64,000 nucleotides of DNA from Falsihalocynthiibacter sp042445055 (GCF_042445055.1 NZ_CP170339.1:2604001-2668000), one strand, 5' to 3'; positions 7,902-17,325 are shown, counted from the stretch's first letter. Notes: generated by a model not told the origin, from the letters alone. Program-made: numbers and translations.

Positions 7902-9974
7902 TCAAATATTTGCGTCGGCTTCATGATTGTGAATCTGCGGTGCGCTTAAAGGTTCGGCGGGTACAAACCCTAGAAACATTCCGTAGAAAGAAAGCTCTTT
8001 TTCAACCGAGTCGACAATTGACGATGCACGACCAAAACCGTGTCCCTCGCCTTCATAAAACTCAAATGCATGCGGCATTTTCCGAGCGTTCAATTCGTCA
8101 ATCAGAACATGAGCCTGTTGCGGAGGTACGACCGGATCTTCGGTGCCTTGGAAAAGAATAATCGGGCAATCGATCTGTCCCACATGAAATAGCGGAGAGC
8201 GCGCACGGAAAAGCTTTGAGGCAATCGGGTAAGGGCCAAGCAGCAATTCGGCATAGCGCGCCTCAAGTTTGTCCGTGACCTTTGCGATCATCTCAAGGTT
8301 TGAGATACCATAATAGCTGGCCGCTGCTCCCAATTGATCCGTAAATGTCGCAAGGGCAAGAGTGGTGTAACCGCCTGAAGACCCTCCTCGAGACACAACC
8401 CTATAGGGGTCAACATGGCCACTCTGAACAAGAGCCTTAACCGCGCCTACACAATCTTCGACATCGACCTGACCCCAAGCGCCATACATAGCCCGTCTGA
8501 AGTTTCTGCCAAAACCTGTACTTCCCCGATAATTAACGTCCACCACCGCAAACCCGCGAGAAGTAAAAAATGGGATCGTCATATCAAGCCCAGCACTTGC
8601 AGGCGCCGTAGGTCCACCATGAATAAGGATCATCAGCGGAGGCTTTTCTCCTTCAGGCGCTTTGAAATTGGGGTTCTTGGGCGCATAGTAAAATGCGTGG
8701 GCTTGCGCTTCGCCATCCGGACCGCTGGGAAATGTAATCAGCTGAGGCTCTGCGATACAGGCGCGTACTTCGTCCTTTATCGGCGGCGCTGTGCTTCGGA
8801 TAAGCTCGATTTCGTTGGTCGCGAGGTCCATCCGATAGATCGCGGAGGGATTGGTAAATGAACCCGCCAGAAATACGGCATACCCGCTGGCCACATTTAA
8901 ATGCTGGATCGAAGAAAACTTGGTTTCGATCTCGCTGACTGCGCCGGATGCCACATCAACGCTGACAAGCGACCAAGCACCGTTTCGCGTAACACATGCG
9001 ATAATTCGGTCAGGTGAAGCAAACCCAAACGAGGCCCCTCCCAACCGCCATGCAGGCGCAGCAAATTCCGCCGTTTCGCGCGTTACAGCTTCAAGAGTAT
9101 CACCTTCGACTTTGCAGATGTTTGCCCAATGATCTCCGTCGATTTTCACGCGATCCGAGATGACATATAACTGCCCATCGGGCGACCAAACGGGATTTAC
9201 GATCGCTTCGTCGGAAAAACGCATGAGTTCGGCGAGGACGGGATTTGAAAGTTGGTCGATGTTCTCTGCTGGCGCACCCGCGATCATGCGGGGATCACGG
9301 GGCGCTCCAGATGGATCGATTTGAGCGATCCAAAGCTGCGTCCCCTCCCACGACATGGACGGGTAATTCCAAGTCATCCAGCAAAGCTGTGTCCCGTCAG
9401 GTGAAAGTCTGGGGCTGGCATAAAAGTCGCCGCCTTCTGCGATAATCCTCGGCGGCCGCTCTCCTGCCAAGTCCAATGCAACGAGTGATTGTGTGGGCTG
9501 CCCGTTTGTGATGACGTTTGTTTCTTCCATCACGGCGTAGACGACGCCATGTGCAGGATCGAGTTCGAAGTCCGCGTATGTTGCCGCAACAGAGGGTGTG
9601 ATTGGTTTGGGAAGCTTACCGTCTGTACAAATATGAACCCGCTGGTCGCGTGTTTTTGGAAATGCCTCCGCCTGATATTGTGTGAAGGCCAGCACCCCTT
9701 CTTTCACGCCCAGCGCCCCACCTCCATATGAGTTAACGGTCGTACGGGCGCTAAACCACCGGGAGGTTGCGTCTTCTACCCCTCCGGCGGAAGTCCAGCG
9801 CATTATCGCACTACGCCCCGCTTCGTCGGGCCTACTCTCAACCCAAAAGATCGCATCACCGTCGAGGCATATCTTTTCAATCTTTCGAGTGCCCTCAGCA
9901 AGGGACGCAGGCGCGAGCGGCGAAACCCACTCGCCATACCGACGTGTCTGGACCTGTTCCAATAACTTGACCAT
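7902..9974 (-). CDS. S9 family (prolyl oligopeptidase-type) serine peptidase
   Basis: A 690-residue peptidase with an N-terminal seven-bladed propeller (WxxxxxG-type repeats, SPDGxQL and SPDRII blades) and a C-terminal alpha/beta hydrolase domain. Catalytic residues are visible: nucleophile Ser in GGSSGGY, Asp in GTEDPVVPP and His in EGHGFGR. The oxyanion segment is HGGPTAPA. No signal peptide, so probably cytosolic. ATG 9974 is chosen because GGGGGGAG lies just before it. The frame is open further upstream but that part is Cys/Phe-rich and unlike the family. It is the first gene of the operon with the decarboxylase and cyclase. It probably cleaves small peptides or amino-acyl derivatives. 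Confidence 0.9.
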   Translation of the reverse strand: MVKLLEQVQTRRYGEWVSPLAPASLAEGTRKIEKICLDGDAIFWVESRPDEAGRSAIMRWTSAGGVEDATSRWFSARTTVNSYGGGALGVKEGVLAFTQYQAEAFPKTRDQRVHICTDGKLPKPITPSVAATYADFELDPAHGVVYAVMEETNVITNGQPTQSLVALDLAGERPPRIIAEGGDFYASPRLSPDGTQLCWMTWNYPSMSWEGTQLWIAQIDPSGAPRDPRMIAGAPAENIDQLSNPVLAELMRFSDEAIVNPVWSPDGQLYVISDRVKIDGDHWANICKVEGDTLEAVTRETAEFAAPAWRLGGASFGFASPDRIIACVTRNGAWSLVSVDVASGAVSEIETKFSSIQHLNVASGYAVFLAGSFTNPSAIYRMDLATNEIELIRSTAPPIKDEVRACIAEPQLITFPSGPDGEAQAHAFYYAPKNPNFKAPEGEKPPLMILIHGGPTAPASAGLDMTIPFFTSRGFAVVDVNYRGSTGFGRNFRRAMYGAWGQVDVEDCVGAVKALVQSGHVDPYRVVSRGGSSGGYTTLALATFTDQLGAAASYYGISNLEMIAKVTDKLEARYAELLLGPYPIASKLFRARSPLFHVGQIDCPIILFQGTEDPVVPPQQAHVLIDELNARKMPHAFEFYEGEGHGFGRASSIVDSVEKELSFYGMFLGFVPAEPLSAPQIHNHEADANI

Positions 9975-10086
9975 TACTCCCCCCGAAGGCAGCATACTAA
10001 TGCGGAAGATGACCCTACGGCAACATTTTTGTCTGACCAGCAGAAGCGAAAAGCAGCAAAATTTCATGTCTACTAAGGTCGCTGTG

Positions 10087-10892
10087 GGGCCTGTCAAACT
10101 AATTCGAACTCGTCTCTACTGGACCCGTAGAGATGACCTTTATACCGAACAAAGCTGGTGCCACTCGGCAAGAGCAGCGGTTCAGTTCAGCTCGAAATGA
10201 TCTCGTTTCGAGGGGCGCGATCCTGAATGAAGTGCTTATTAATGGATGTATAGACGGAAACAAACTCCTGCAAACTACACATCCTGCGAAAGCGGTGCAC
10301 TGCTCGTTCCCTTCGTCCAAAAGGGAGATAAGAATTTTCCGCTTGTTTTTCTTCCAGCGCTCGGTTGCCTGACTGGCAGCATTTCCGATGACGTTCACCT
10401 CGACGCCATATGAGCACGATTAACGGTAACCACTACCTCTCGCTGCCCATAGCGTTTCATCGCTTTCTTCACGAATTTGGGGGCCGCAGCCCGACGCCGG
10501 CGTTTCGGAACATAGCCTTCCATCACCTCGCCTTGGTGATCAAAATCACGCCATGGTTAGGGTCGCTTACCATTTATCTTCACAAAACCTCATCCAAACG
10601 CCTCTGCCAGTAACGCAGCATCCGATTTACACGTTTCCTGCAAATGTCAGTAGCAAACATCGGGCCAAATCAGTTCCACCAACACCGAATAGTTTTGCGG
10701 CTCTCGTCGATGCTGCGTACATGCAGCAAGTCTTCCACATTTCCGAGGGAGAAAGGAAATGGAATGCGGAACATGACAGCTAAGCGAATACTCTAAGGAC
10801 TGGTTTCGAAGGAGCGCAAGGGAGAGCGTTTTATCATGCCCAATGCTAGTTAGTTGCCCAGCCCGCTCAAGACGGCTTTCTGTAACAACACC
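10087..10892 (-). mobile_element. IS6-family insertion sequence, degenerate copy A
   Basis: About 806 bp bounded by decayed inverted ends: GGGCCTGTCAAAC on the left and, read inward from the right, GGTGTTGTTACAG. A shared subterminal block AATTCGAACTCGTCTC follows the left end. Between them are scattered pieces of an IS6-type DDE transposase (for example VIGNAASQATERWKK and the CRSLFPSIHP region) read on the minus strand, broken by many stops and frameshifts. It cannot make a transposase. It belongs to the same family as the copies at 11187, 13475, 19334, 29987, 30610 and 62722, all in the same orientation. Confidence 0.8.
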
Positions 10893-10922
10893 GTATTGCT
10901 TTCTACTCACGGGAAAACGGCA

Positions 10923-11168
10923 TTATCCGCTCCGTAAACGCTCACCTTCGGCGCGGCAGACGTTATCAGCGACCTCAACAGTCATACCCTCTGGACGACC
11001 AATCGCCCTATCCCATACAACCAAATCTCTCCTATATAACTGACAGGTCACAAATCCCATTTGAGTCGAGACCTGTACAGGCGCACTCTCATAATTTTCT
11101 GGAGAGATACAGGCGGTTAGAGCTATCAATGCTGCGCCCAAGATGGGCAACTTGAAGATTAGTGGCAT
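10923..11168 (-). CDS. small secreted lipoprotein of unknown function
   Basis: An 81-residue protein hidden inside a longer open frame. It has an N-terminal signal with lipobox LTAC, Cys at residue 20, so it is expected to be lipidated in the periplasm or at the outer membrane. The mature part has two more Cys residues (FVTCQLY and DNVCRAE), possibly a disulphide. ATG 11168 with GGAGAAATACAA before it is a clear start. The in-frame sequence upstream belongs to the C-terminus of the neighbouring IS6 relic (11187-11987) and is not part of the protein. Its promoter region is therefore largely IS sequence. No family recognised. Confidence 0.7.
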   Translation of the reverse strand: MPLIFKLPILGAALIALTACISPENYESAPVQVSTQMGFVTCQLYRRDLVVWDRAIGRPEGMTVEVADNVCRAEGERLRSG

Positions 11169-11186
11169 TTGTATTTCTCCTTTGAT

Positions 11187-11987
11187 GGTTGTGTCAGACA
11201 AATTCGAGCTCGTCTCTACTTGCCCAATACCCCGACTCTTTATGCCGCACCATTCAGTAAGAGCAGCATCGTGTTTCAATTTGAATTCAACTCTTTGCGA
11301 TAGGCTGCGGTCCTGATTGAAGTGGCTAAAATGGATACGTGAACGGAAGCAAATATCTGCAAACTTCGCATTCGGCGAAAGCGGCACATCGCTCACTCTC
11401 TTCGTTGGAACCGCAAGTGTGAGTTCTTAGAGCGATAGTTTTTCCAGCGTCCTGTTTCCTGTTTCGCCGCGTCGCCAATCATCTTCATTGCGGCGCCGTA
11501 ATGGCGAAGCCTGTCGGTTACTAGGACCGCGGCTTTGCCATGACGCGTCATAGTTTTCTTAAGGATTTTCAATGCGACCTTGCGATTCCGACGTTTCTTA
11601 ACGTAGGATATCAACCCTTCACCTTCGTGATCCACGGCACGCCATAGATAGTGCCATTCGTTGCTTATCTTCACAAGAACCTCGTCCATTTGCCATTGCC
11701 ATTTCGAGTAACCCCGCATTCGGCTGCCCCCTAACAACGTATACCAGCTGCGACCTTTGGGCCAAATCGGTTCCGCCAGAAACGGACGGTTTCGAGGCTT
11801 ATATCGATGCCCCGCTCGTGCAAAGGATCTTCTACAATTCAAAGCGAAGGTGAAAATCGAGCATAAATCACGACAGCTAACCGAGCAATCTCAGGATTGG
11901 TCTTGAAGTAGCAAAAGGCAAGCGTTTTGTCATTCGCCCAAGCTACGAACGATCCTCGTCTTCACAACTGGTCTATTCTGCCCCCCC
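11187..11987 (-). mobile_element. IS6-family insertion sequence, degenerate copy B
   Basis: About 800 bp. The left end reads GGTTGTGTCAGAC followed by the subterminal AATTCGAGCTCGTCTC. The right end near 11987 is badly decayed. Minus-strand transposase pieces include WQMDEVLVKISNEWHYLWRAVDHEGEGLISYVKKR (given here in part), with the IS6 catalytic-core Asp region, then RHYGAAMKMIGDAAKQETGRWKNY. A frameshift near 11395 splits off the C-terminal SPNAKFADICFRSRIHF segment. Not functional. It abuts the lipoprotein gene at 10923-11168. Confidence 0.8.
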
Positions 11988-12022
11988 TGCCAAGGCAGTT
12001 TCTTTAGGCTCGCATCGACATC

Positions 12023-13269
12023 TCAACCGTCAATCGGCTCGAAATCCGGCAGGGACCAAGTTTTGTCAAACCAAGGCTCGAGAGGGCCATACAGACGGAA
12101 GTAGACGAACCATCCATCATCTTCGACCATAGGCATATGGTTCTTTTCAAAGCCTTCTGGCGCGGATGGGCCGACAAAAAGATCAACGGATCCGTCATCG
12201 TTCACCACAAGATCATTCGGCTGTCTCTGCTCGCGCTTGCGAGTGTACCTACTCCGCTATCGTAGGGGCGACGAGTGTTCTCACTGTAAAGTGTCAGCGA
12301 CCAGAACTGAGAGACCGGCGCATCAGCTGGAACATGAAGCCGGTACGTACGATTTGCACGGAGCAAATCGCCGTTCACGTCCCGCTTTGTGGTCATGTAA
12401 ACCTGTCCCTTGCCGACCGAGGGGTTGACCGTACCTTGCGTACTCGTGACGGCCTCGTAAAACCACAGCGCACGTTCATCAAGTTCAACCTTCGTATCCG
12501 TAATTTTCTCAACACTGAAGTCAAAGCTCTTGTACCAGTTCGTCCCCTCCCAATGCGGCTCGGAAAAGCGCGGTTTGATCAGGCTGCTGCGTAGCATCAA
12601 CTCCCCCAGGGAGGCACCCTCGGTCAGTATACGAGCCTGCCGCTCTGTAGCTTCAAACGGTTCCCCGAGCTCAATCCTCAGCGGTTCGAGCATTGCAATC
12701 CAGACCTTGTCCTGCTCGCGCACGCATTCCTAGTTCAGGATCTGGCGTAAAGTTTCGAAATAAGCTGCACCGCGCGGTGCAGTTGCGGACCAAGCAATGT
12801 CGGCCCCAGCTGAAACATCAAGCGTGACAGGTTCCCCGCCCACTGGCGCAACTGACAGTTCATCGCCAAAACGGGCGCCGATCTCTGGCGACTTATCAAG
12901 CAAACGCATGCCAAGCATGATATTGTTCGTCGGTAACTGGATGACGAAATCCGCCTGTCCTGCTTACACGCTTGGATCGTCACTTGGCCCGACTACGATA
13001 AAGGTAGCGCCATCGCCCTCATCTGGTCCCGTTAGCCTCAGATCAGCGAACGGGCGTTGCCACATGTCCAGAATTGCACCTGCGGACGGGCCCACTGGAT
13101 AGTTGATGAACAGCGGATCGCCCTCCACGTTGTCGAAGTTGAAGATATATGGCGTCGTCAGGGTCGCCGTTACAATACCAAGTTTTTCGTTGTAGCTCTG
13201 CAAGACAACAAAACCGCCACGGCCTGAAATGCCGCAAGCCTTGGCCTGTTCATTTCGCCATGTAGTCAT
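12023..13269 (-). pseudogene. DUF1254/DUF1214-domain protein, broken
   Basis: Remnant of a protein with an N-terminal DUF1254 part (GRGGFVVLQSYNEKLGIVTATLTTPYIF) and a C-terminal DUF1214 part (FWSLTLYSENTR, DDGSVDLFVGP, FVYFRLYGP). The frame is interrupted by an in-frame TAA at 12964-12966, an in-frame TAG at 12730-12732 and a frameshift near 12210-12240, after which the C-terminus continues to 12023. The pieces are otherwise collinear, so this is one decayed gene, not four small ones. The usual N-terminal export signal is missing, and no continuation is seen toward the IS6 relic at 13475. Family members are exported proteins of unclear function. Confidence 0.8.
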
Positions 13270-13474
13270 GCTGATCAGTGGGTGTGACCAAATATAGGCT
13301 TGTGCCGCACACTGAAGTTCAATCCCGTAGTAAAGTTACGTTCGACGGAATGCAACAATGCGGTGCCTTGCGAAACGTCTTGGGTCTGATCCAAAAAACT
13401 AAACTAATTCCCCAATTGCAGCGCTCAGCTCTCTTAAAGTCAAGGTTAACTTGTCTCAGATCATTTGGACGGGT

Positions 13475-14222
13475 GGTGGTTTCAGACCAATTCGAACTCG
13501 TCTCAGCTAGGCCAGTGAGGCTCCCCGTTATGTCGCGCAAAGACCGCACCACTCGATGTGGGCAACTGTGCAGTTTAGCTTGAATTGGTCTCTTTGGGAA
13601 AGGCTGCGATCATGTTTGGAGCGATTGAAAACGGATGCGAGAACGGAAACAAACCTCTGCAAACTACGCATCCTACGAAAGCGGTGCATCGCTCGTTCCC
13701 TTCGTCCAATAGGGAGATAAGAATTCTCCGTTCGGTTTTTCTTACAGCGCCCTGCTTCCTGTCTGTCTGCATTTCCGATAACTTTCATCGCCGCGCCATA
13801 GCAACGGAATTCGTCCGTGCCTATTGTCTCAGGCTGGCCGTACCATTTCATTGCTTTATTCATAATTTTAGGGGCCGCCGGCTGATCCTGGCGCTTCTTG
13901 ACATAGCTTTCCAAGACCTCGCCTAGTGATCAACTGCACGTCATAAGTAACGTCGTTCGTCGTTAATCTTTACAAAAACCTCATACAGCCGCCACTACCA
14001 TAGAGGCTAGGATCACACCGTTTCGTGGCTTACGTCGACGCCGCGTTGATGCAGCAAGTCTTCCACATTTCAGCGGGATAGCGGAAACCTGACATACATC
14101 ATCACTGCAAGGCGAATTATCTCTGGACTCGTTCTGAAATAGTGTAAGGGAGAGCGTTTTATTATCGCTCAATGCTATTGAGTTACCCGACCCCGCTCAA
14201 GCCGGATTCCTCTGACAACGCC
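13475..14222 (-). mobile_element. IS6-family insertion sequence, degenerate copy C
   Basis: 748 bp between GGTGGTTTCAGAC on the left and, read inward from the right, GGCGTTGTCAGAGG. The subterminal AATTCGAACTCGTCTC is conserved. Minus-strand transposase fragments such as ESYVKKRQDQPAAPK and FRCYGAAMKVIGNADRQEAG are recognisable but separated by stops and frameshifts, and the length is about 70 bp short of the best copies. Non-functional. Confidence 0.8.
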
Positions 14223-14249
14223 ATGCGTAGGCACGTTTCTTGATTTGTT

Positions 14250-14663
14250 CTACTTAGGTGTTTGAGCATCTTGACCATGTTGTTCGAGTGGAAGGACACC
14301 ATTGATACGCCACTCTGAGCCGATCAAAATCATCTCATAAGCGAAGGAATATGACTCACCTTGTTCTCCACTCAAACGCACGACTTGCCAAGCTAGCGGA
14401 AGCCGCATCCGTTCTTTTACAAATTCAACCTGTTTGGCCGTCATTAAGATAGGAAAGGCTTCACGGATCATACGCACAAAGTTCGAAGAGTTTAGGATAC
14501 GTCTCTGGATTGCGGGGGAGCTAAATTGGAAAGCTAGGTCGAAGTTTTCGGATCTAAGTGCTTGGATTTGATTAGAAATCACATTTTCTACTGGGTTATC
14601 TTGTGCCTGAGTGGCATGAATAAAAATCGGGCAAAGTGCACCTGCTTTCACAAACATCGACAT
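14250..14663 (-). CDS. DUF4864-type small exported protein
   Basis: A 137-residue protein with a short hydrophobic N-terminus ending near Ala-Gln (HATQAQDNP), a likely signal peptide, so probably periplasmic. The body (VISNQIQALRSENFDLAFQFSSPAIQRRI, given in part, and WRINGVLPL at the end) matches the DUF4864 pattern of an NTF2-like alpha/beta barrel with a region that counts as a small folded domain. GGAGAATTTCG precedes ATG 14663. It sits between an IS6 relic and a small membrane protein, and its stop is about 30 bases from the IS end. Function unknown in the family. Confidence 0.7.
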   Translation of the reverse strand: MSMFVKAGALCPIFIHATQAQDNPVENVISNQIQALRSENFDLAFQFSSPAIQRRILNSSNFVRMIREAFPILMTAKQVEFVKERMRLPLAWQVVRLSGEQGESYSFAYEMILIGSEWRINGVLPLEQHGQDAQTPK

Positions 14664-14696
14664 CGAAATTCTCCATTTACTTTCGCTTTCTCTTCC

Positions 14697-14951
14697 CTAA
14701 TCCGCCTTACACCGCTCCGCCCTCTGAAACATAATTAGAGTTACGAACAGCGCTCCGATCATCAGAATATGGGCTGAGGCAGTAATCCCAAAAACGAAGT
14801 AACTGCCTATTGATATCGAAAACACCGCGCTCCACATCCAAGCGAGCATTTGCATGATCATGTGCGCAGTTGTAAGCGGATAGTTGCGAAGAGGGTTTTT
14901 GTTTTCGTCCATGACGCTGGACCAAGCTGTCTTCAAATCAAAGGCTGCCAT
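14697..14951 (-). CDS. small two-helix membrane protein, unknown
   Basis: An 84-residue protein with a polar N-terminal 20 residues and two hydrophobic helices (about 28-52 and 56-76), then a short charged tail. AAGGAAATCAAA before ATG 14951 is a good ribosome site, which supports it being real despite its size. It lies 33 bases upstream of the DUF4864 gene on the same strand, so the two may be cotranscribed. No family recognised. Confidence 0.6.
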   Translation of the reverse strand: MAAFDLKTAWSSVMDENKNPLRNYPLTTAHMIMQMLAWMWSAVFSISIGSYFVFGITASAHILMIGALFVTLIMFQRAERCKAD

Positions 14952-15019
14952 TTTGATTTCCTTTTAAATTGAGGTAATCGCAGTACGATCCCAGGGAATA
15001 AGTTTGACGGTGTAATTAG

Positions 15020-15211
15020 GTACTGACCGACGGGGGTGAAGTCCGCTCAGTCAAGGAGTTGTTTTCTGTCCGTGCTGGCCACGGCATCTACACGCGTTTC
15101 TACCACTTCGATTTGGCAACTGCGCCTGCGGGCATCAATGCGCTTCCAACATTGATCCAGCCGCCTTTAGACGTACCCTTAAGCGTCCGTGCAACAAATG
15201 CACAAGGCTAG
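15020..15211 (+). other. 440-bp gene-poor stretch (14952-15391) holding a possible coding remnant
   Basis: No complete gene is seen between 14952 and 15391. On the plus strand a 63-codon open frame without a credible start (15020-15211) reads like the tail of a protein: GGEVRSVKELFSVRAGHGIY, then FDLATAPAGINALPTL. Its composition looks protein-like, but I cannot name a family. It may be the 3' end of a gene lost to IS-mediated deletion. The remainder contains no recognisable RNA or repeat. Confidence 0.3.
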
Positions 15212-15391
15212 CCGAATAGAGTTGCAGGAGCAGCTGATTCAATTTATTTGCGCTCTCTAACTACCCATATTTAGAGAATCCAGCCGATGAACTTACGACT
15301 GAGCCTCCTATTCAGGGGGTGGCCGTTTCATTTGTGTTCGTTTCTCAGGTTAAGTAGCCCGCAAGCTGGTTCAGGGGGTCGATAACGGGGA

Positions 15392-15877
15392 TTACGGCAG
15401 CAGGACACTGTCGATGACGTGAATGACTCCGTTTGATCCTACGATGTCAGCAGTAATCACCTTGGATTTGTTAACGTAGACCGAACCGTTTTTCACACTG
15501 ATCTGGACATCTTTTCCGTTTACGGTTGTTGCGCGATCAAGGTTCACAACGTCGGCCGCCAATACTTTTCCAGCAATAACGTGATAAGTTAGAATGCTTC
15601 GAAGAGTTTCCAGGTTTTCCGGCTCGAGCAGGCTTGCAACTGTGCCATCTGGCAATTTGTCAAAAGCTGCGTTGGTTGGTGCAAAGACCGTAAACGGGCC
15701 GTCACTCTTAAGAGTTTCTACCAGACCAGCAGCTCCCACTGCAGCAACCAATGTCGTGAAGTTTTCGTTACCAACGGCGATATCGACGATGTCAGGCTCT
15801 GAAGACATATTGGCACATGCACTGAGGGTAATTGCGCTCGCCGTCGCTGCTGCGGCAATAAAAGTTCTGCGTATCAT
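15392..15877 (-). CDS. fasciclin-domain lipoprotein
   Basis: A 161-residue protein with a signal sequence and lipobox LSAC (Cys about residue 21), followed by a single fasciclin (FAS1) domain. It has the two family motifs: FTVFAPTNAAFDKLP (H1-like) and the YHVIAGKV segment with the conserved His, ending at NGVIHVIDSVLLP. FAS1 domains act in surface adhesion or as small extracytoplasmic scaffolds. It lies 86 bases downstream of a second fasciclin gene and is clearly its paralogue by tandem duplication; the other copy is a soluble secreted form. AAGGATTACCTCG precedes ATG 15877. Confidence 0.9.
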   Translation of the reverse strand: MIRRTFIAAAATASAITLSACANMSSEPDIVDIAVGNENFTTLVAAVGAAGLVETLKSDGPFTVFAPTNAAFDKLPDGTVASLLEPENLETLRSILTYHVIAGKVLAADVVNLDRATTVNGKDVQISVKNGSVYVNKSKVITADIVGSNGVIHVIDSVLLP

Positions 15878-15963
15878 CGAGGTAATCCTTTTTTGGTTTC
15901 GTCTTGAATTTGGGTTGATAGAGGCCTCGGGTATCCGTGTGTGGCACCCGAGGCCCAGAATTC

Positions 15964-16443
15964 CTAGCCTTGCGGCAGGATGACCGCGTCGATCACGTGG
16001 ATCACGCCATTGGTTGCCTCGATATCGGCAGCAACAACATTAGCACCATCAACCATAACGCCATTATCCAGATCTATGGTCACTGAGTCCCCTTGCACCG
16101 TTGCCGCCGTCATGTCGTCCTGGAGATCAGTAGACATCACTTTTCCGGGAACCACATGGTAGGTCAGAACAGCGATCAACTGATCCTTGTTCTCTGGAAG
16201 TAGAAGTTTCTCGACAGTGCCTTCTGGAAGTGCCGCAAAGGCTTCATCGGTTGGAGCGAAGACAGTAAATGGACCTTCGCTCTGGAGTGTTTCGACAAGA
16301 TCGGCGGCGCCAACGGCGGCTACCAAGGTGTTAAAGGTTCCCGCGTTTACCGCGGTGTCTACAATATCGCCGTCTGCAGCGAGTGCAGATGAAGCGATTG
16401 AGCTTAGCGCAAAAACTGCCGCCGTTACAAATTTGAAAGACAT
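15964..16443 (-). CDS. secreted fasciclin-domain protein
   Basis: A 159-residue protein with a classical cleavable signal peptide (cleavage near SSALAADG, about residue 22) and one FAS1 domain: FTVFAPTDEAFAALP, YHVVPGKV and terminal NGVIHVIDAVILPQG. There is no lipobox, unlike its tandem paralogue at 15392-15877, so this copy is expected free in the periplasm or medium. AAGGAATTAGAT precedes ATG 16443. It is divergent from the XRE-cupin regulator at 16570, with 126 bases between starts. Confidence 0.9.
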   Translation of the reverse strand: MSFKFVTAAVFALSSIASSALAADGDIVDTAVNAGTFNTLVAAVGAADLVETLQSEGPFTVFAPTDEAFAALPEGTVEKLLLPENKDQLIAVLTYHVVPGKVMSTDLQDDMTAATVQGDSVTIDLDNGVMVDGANVVAADIEATNGVIHVIDAVILPQG

Positions 16444-16569
16444 ATCTAATTCCTTTTCTAATTCTGTTGCGTGCAGCGTTGTTGCTGCTGTATATCTTCA
16501 TGAGAGGAAAAAATTGTTCATGCAATGCAAATTTGCACTAAAAGAACAATAATTTCACAAAAGGAAAAA

Positions 16570-17199
16570 ATGGCTGGCAAAATTGCGCCAAGGGAAAAAT
16601 GCGAGGCGAAAATGTTATCTGAAGCACTTTCAAAAAGTTTGGACAACTACCGAATCGGGCAAAAGATTCGGACCCTGCGAACTTCAAAATCGCTTGGTTT
16701 GGCCCAATTAGGTGATCACACAGGGCTTTCGGCTGGAATGCTGTCCAAGATTGAACGGGGTCAAGTAATTCCAACGCTACCTACCCTAATGCGGATCGCA
16801 CTGGTCTTTGGGGTTGGCTTGGATCATTTCTTTGATGACGGTGAAGCGCCAGTACTGGAGGTCATTCGATCCAAGAACCGTTTGAAATTACCAGACACTA
16901 AAGAGCGGATGCCAAGCTACTACTTTGAGAGCTTAGACTATCCTGTCAACGACAGGCCGATTGATGCATATCTATCTGAGTTCGTCCCGCGCGCACCACA
17001 ATCAGAACCGCATGAACATGACGGAATAGAACTAGTGTACGTAATCTCCGGATCGATTGAGATCCAAATACATGGCGCGGTTCATAAACTTGAACCCAAA
17101 GACTCAATGTACTTCGATGCAAGGCACCCACATTCCTATAAGTGCATCTCAGATGATAGAGCGACAGCCATCATTGTCGCAGCAAGAGAGCGCGGCTGA
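16570..17199 (+). CDS. XRE-family transcriptional regulator with C-terminal cupin domain
   Basis: About 209 residues from ATG 16570 (AAAGGAAAAA just before it); the open frame extends 15 codons further upstream. Residues about 28-85 form a Cro/C1-type helix-turn-helix (LGLAQLGDHTGLSAGMLSKIERGQ). After a linker, residues about 130-205 form a cupin_2 barrel with EPHEHDGIELVYVISG and the second His in DARHPHSYKC. Such proteins sense a small molecule in the cupin and control nearby metabolic genes. It is divergent from the fasciclin pair, which may be its target. The gene ends 53 bases before a mini IS6 relic. Confidence 0.9.
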   Translation: MAGKIAPREKCEAKMLSEALSKSLDNYRIGQKIRTLRTSKSLGLAQLGDHTGLSAGMLSKIERGQVIPTLPTLMRIALVFGVGLDHFFDDGEAPVLEVIRSKNRLKLPDTKERMPSYYFESLDYPVNDRPIDAYLSEFVPRAPQSEPHEHDGIELVYVISGSIEIQIHGAVHKLEPKDSMYFDARHPHSYKCISDDRATAIIVAARERG

Positions 17200-17251
17200 T
17201 ACCTCCAGCTGGAACACCGAAGATTTGACACAAGGTACATTGGGGCGTTAG

Positions 17252-17325
17252 ACGAATTCGAACTCGTCTCAGCGAGGTTAAGAAAACCTCCCTCCCGCTT
17301 CATGCATGTTCTCTCTGACAATGCC
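17252..17325 (-). repeat. 74-bp mini IS6 relic (ends only)
   Basis: The left end GGGGCGTTAGACG with the subterminal AATTCGAACTCGTCTC is joined almost directly to a right end that reads inward GGCATTGTCAGAGAG. Nearly the whole transposase is missing. It is either an internal-deletion derivative or a recombination scar of the family seen at 13475 and 30610. Strand is given to match the other copies. Confidence 0.65.

Noticed and set aside
10923..11396. 157-codon protein as a single gene
   Set aside because: The N-terminal half is the frameshifted IS6 transposase tail of copy B; only the lipobox part from ATG 11168 is a credible gene.
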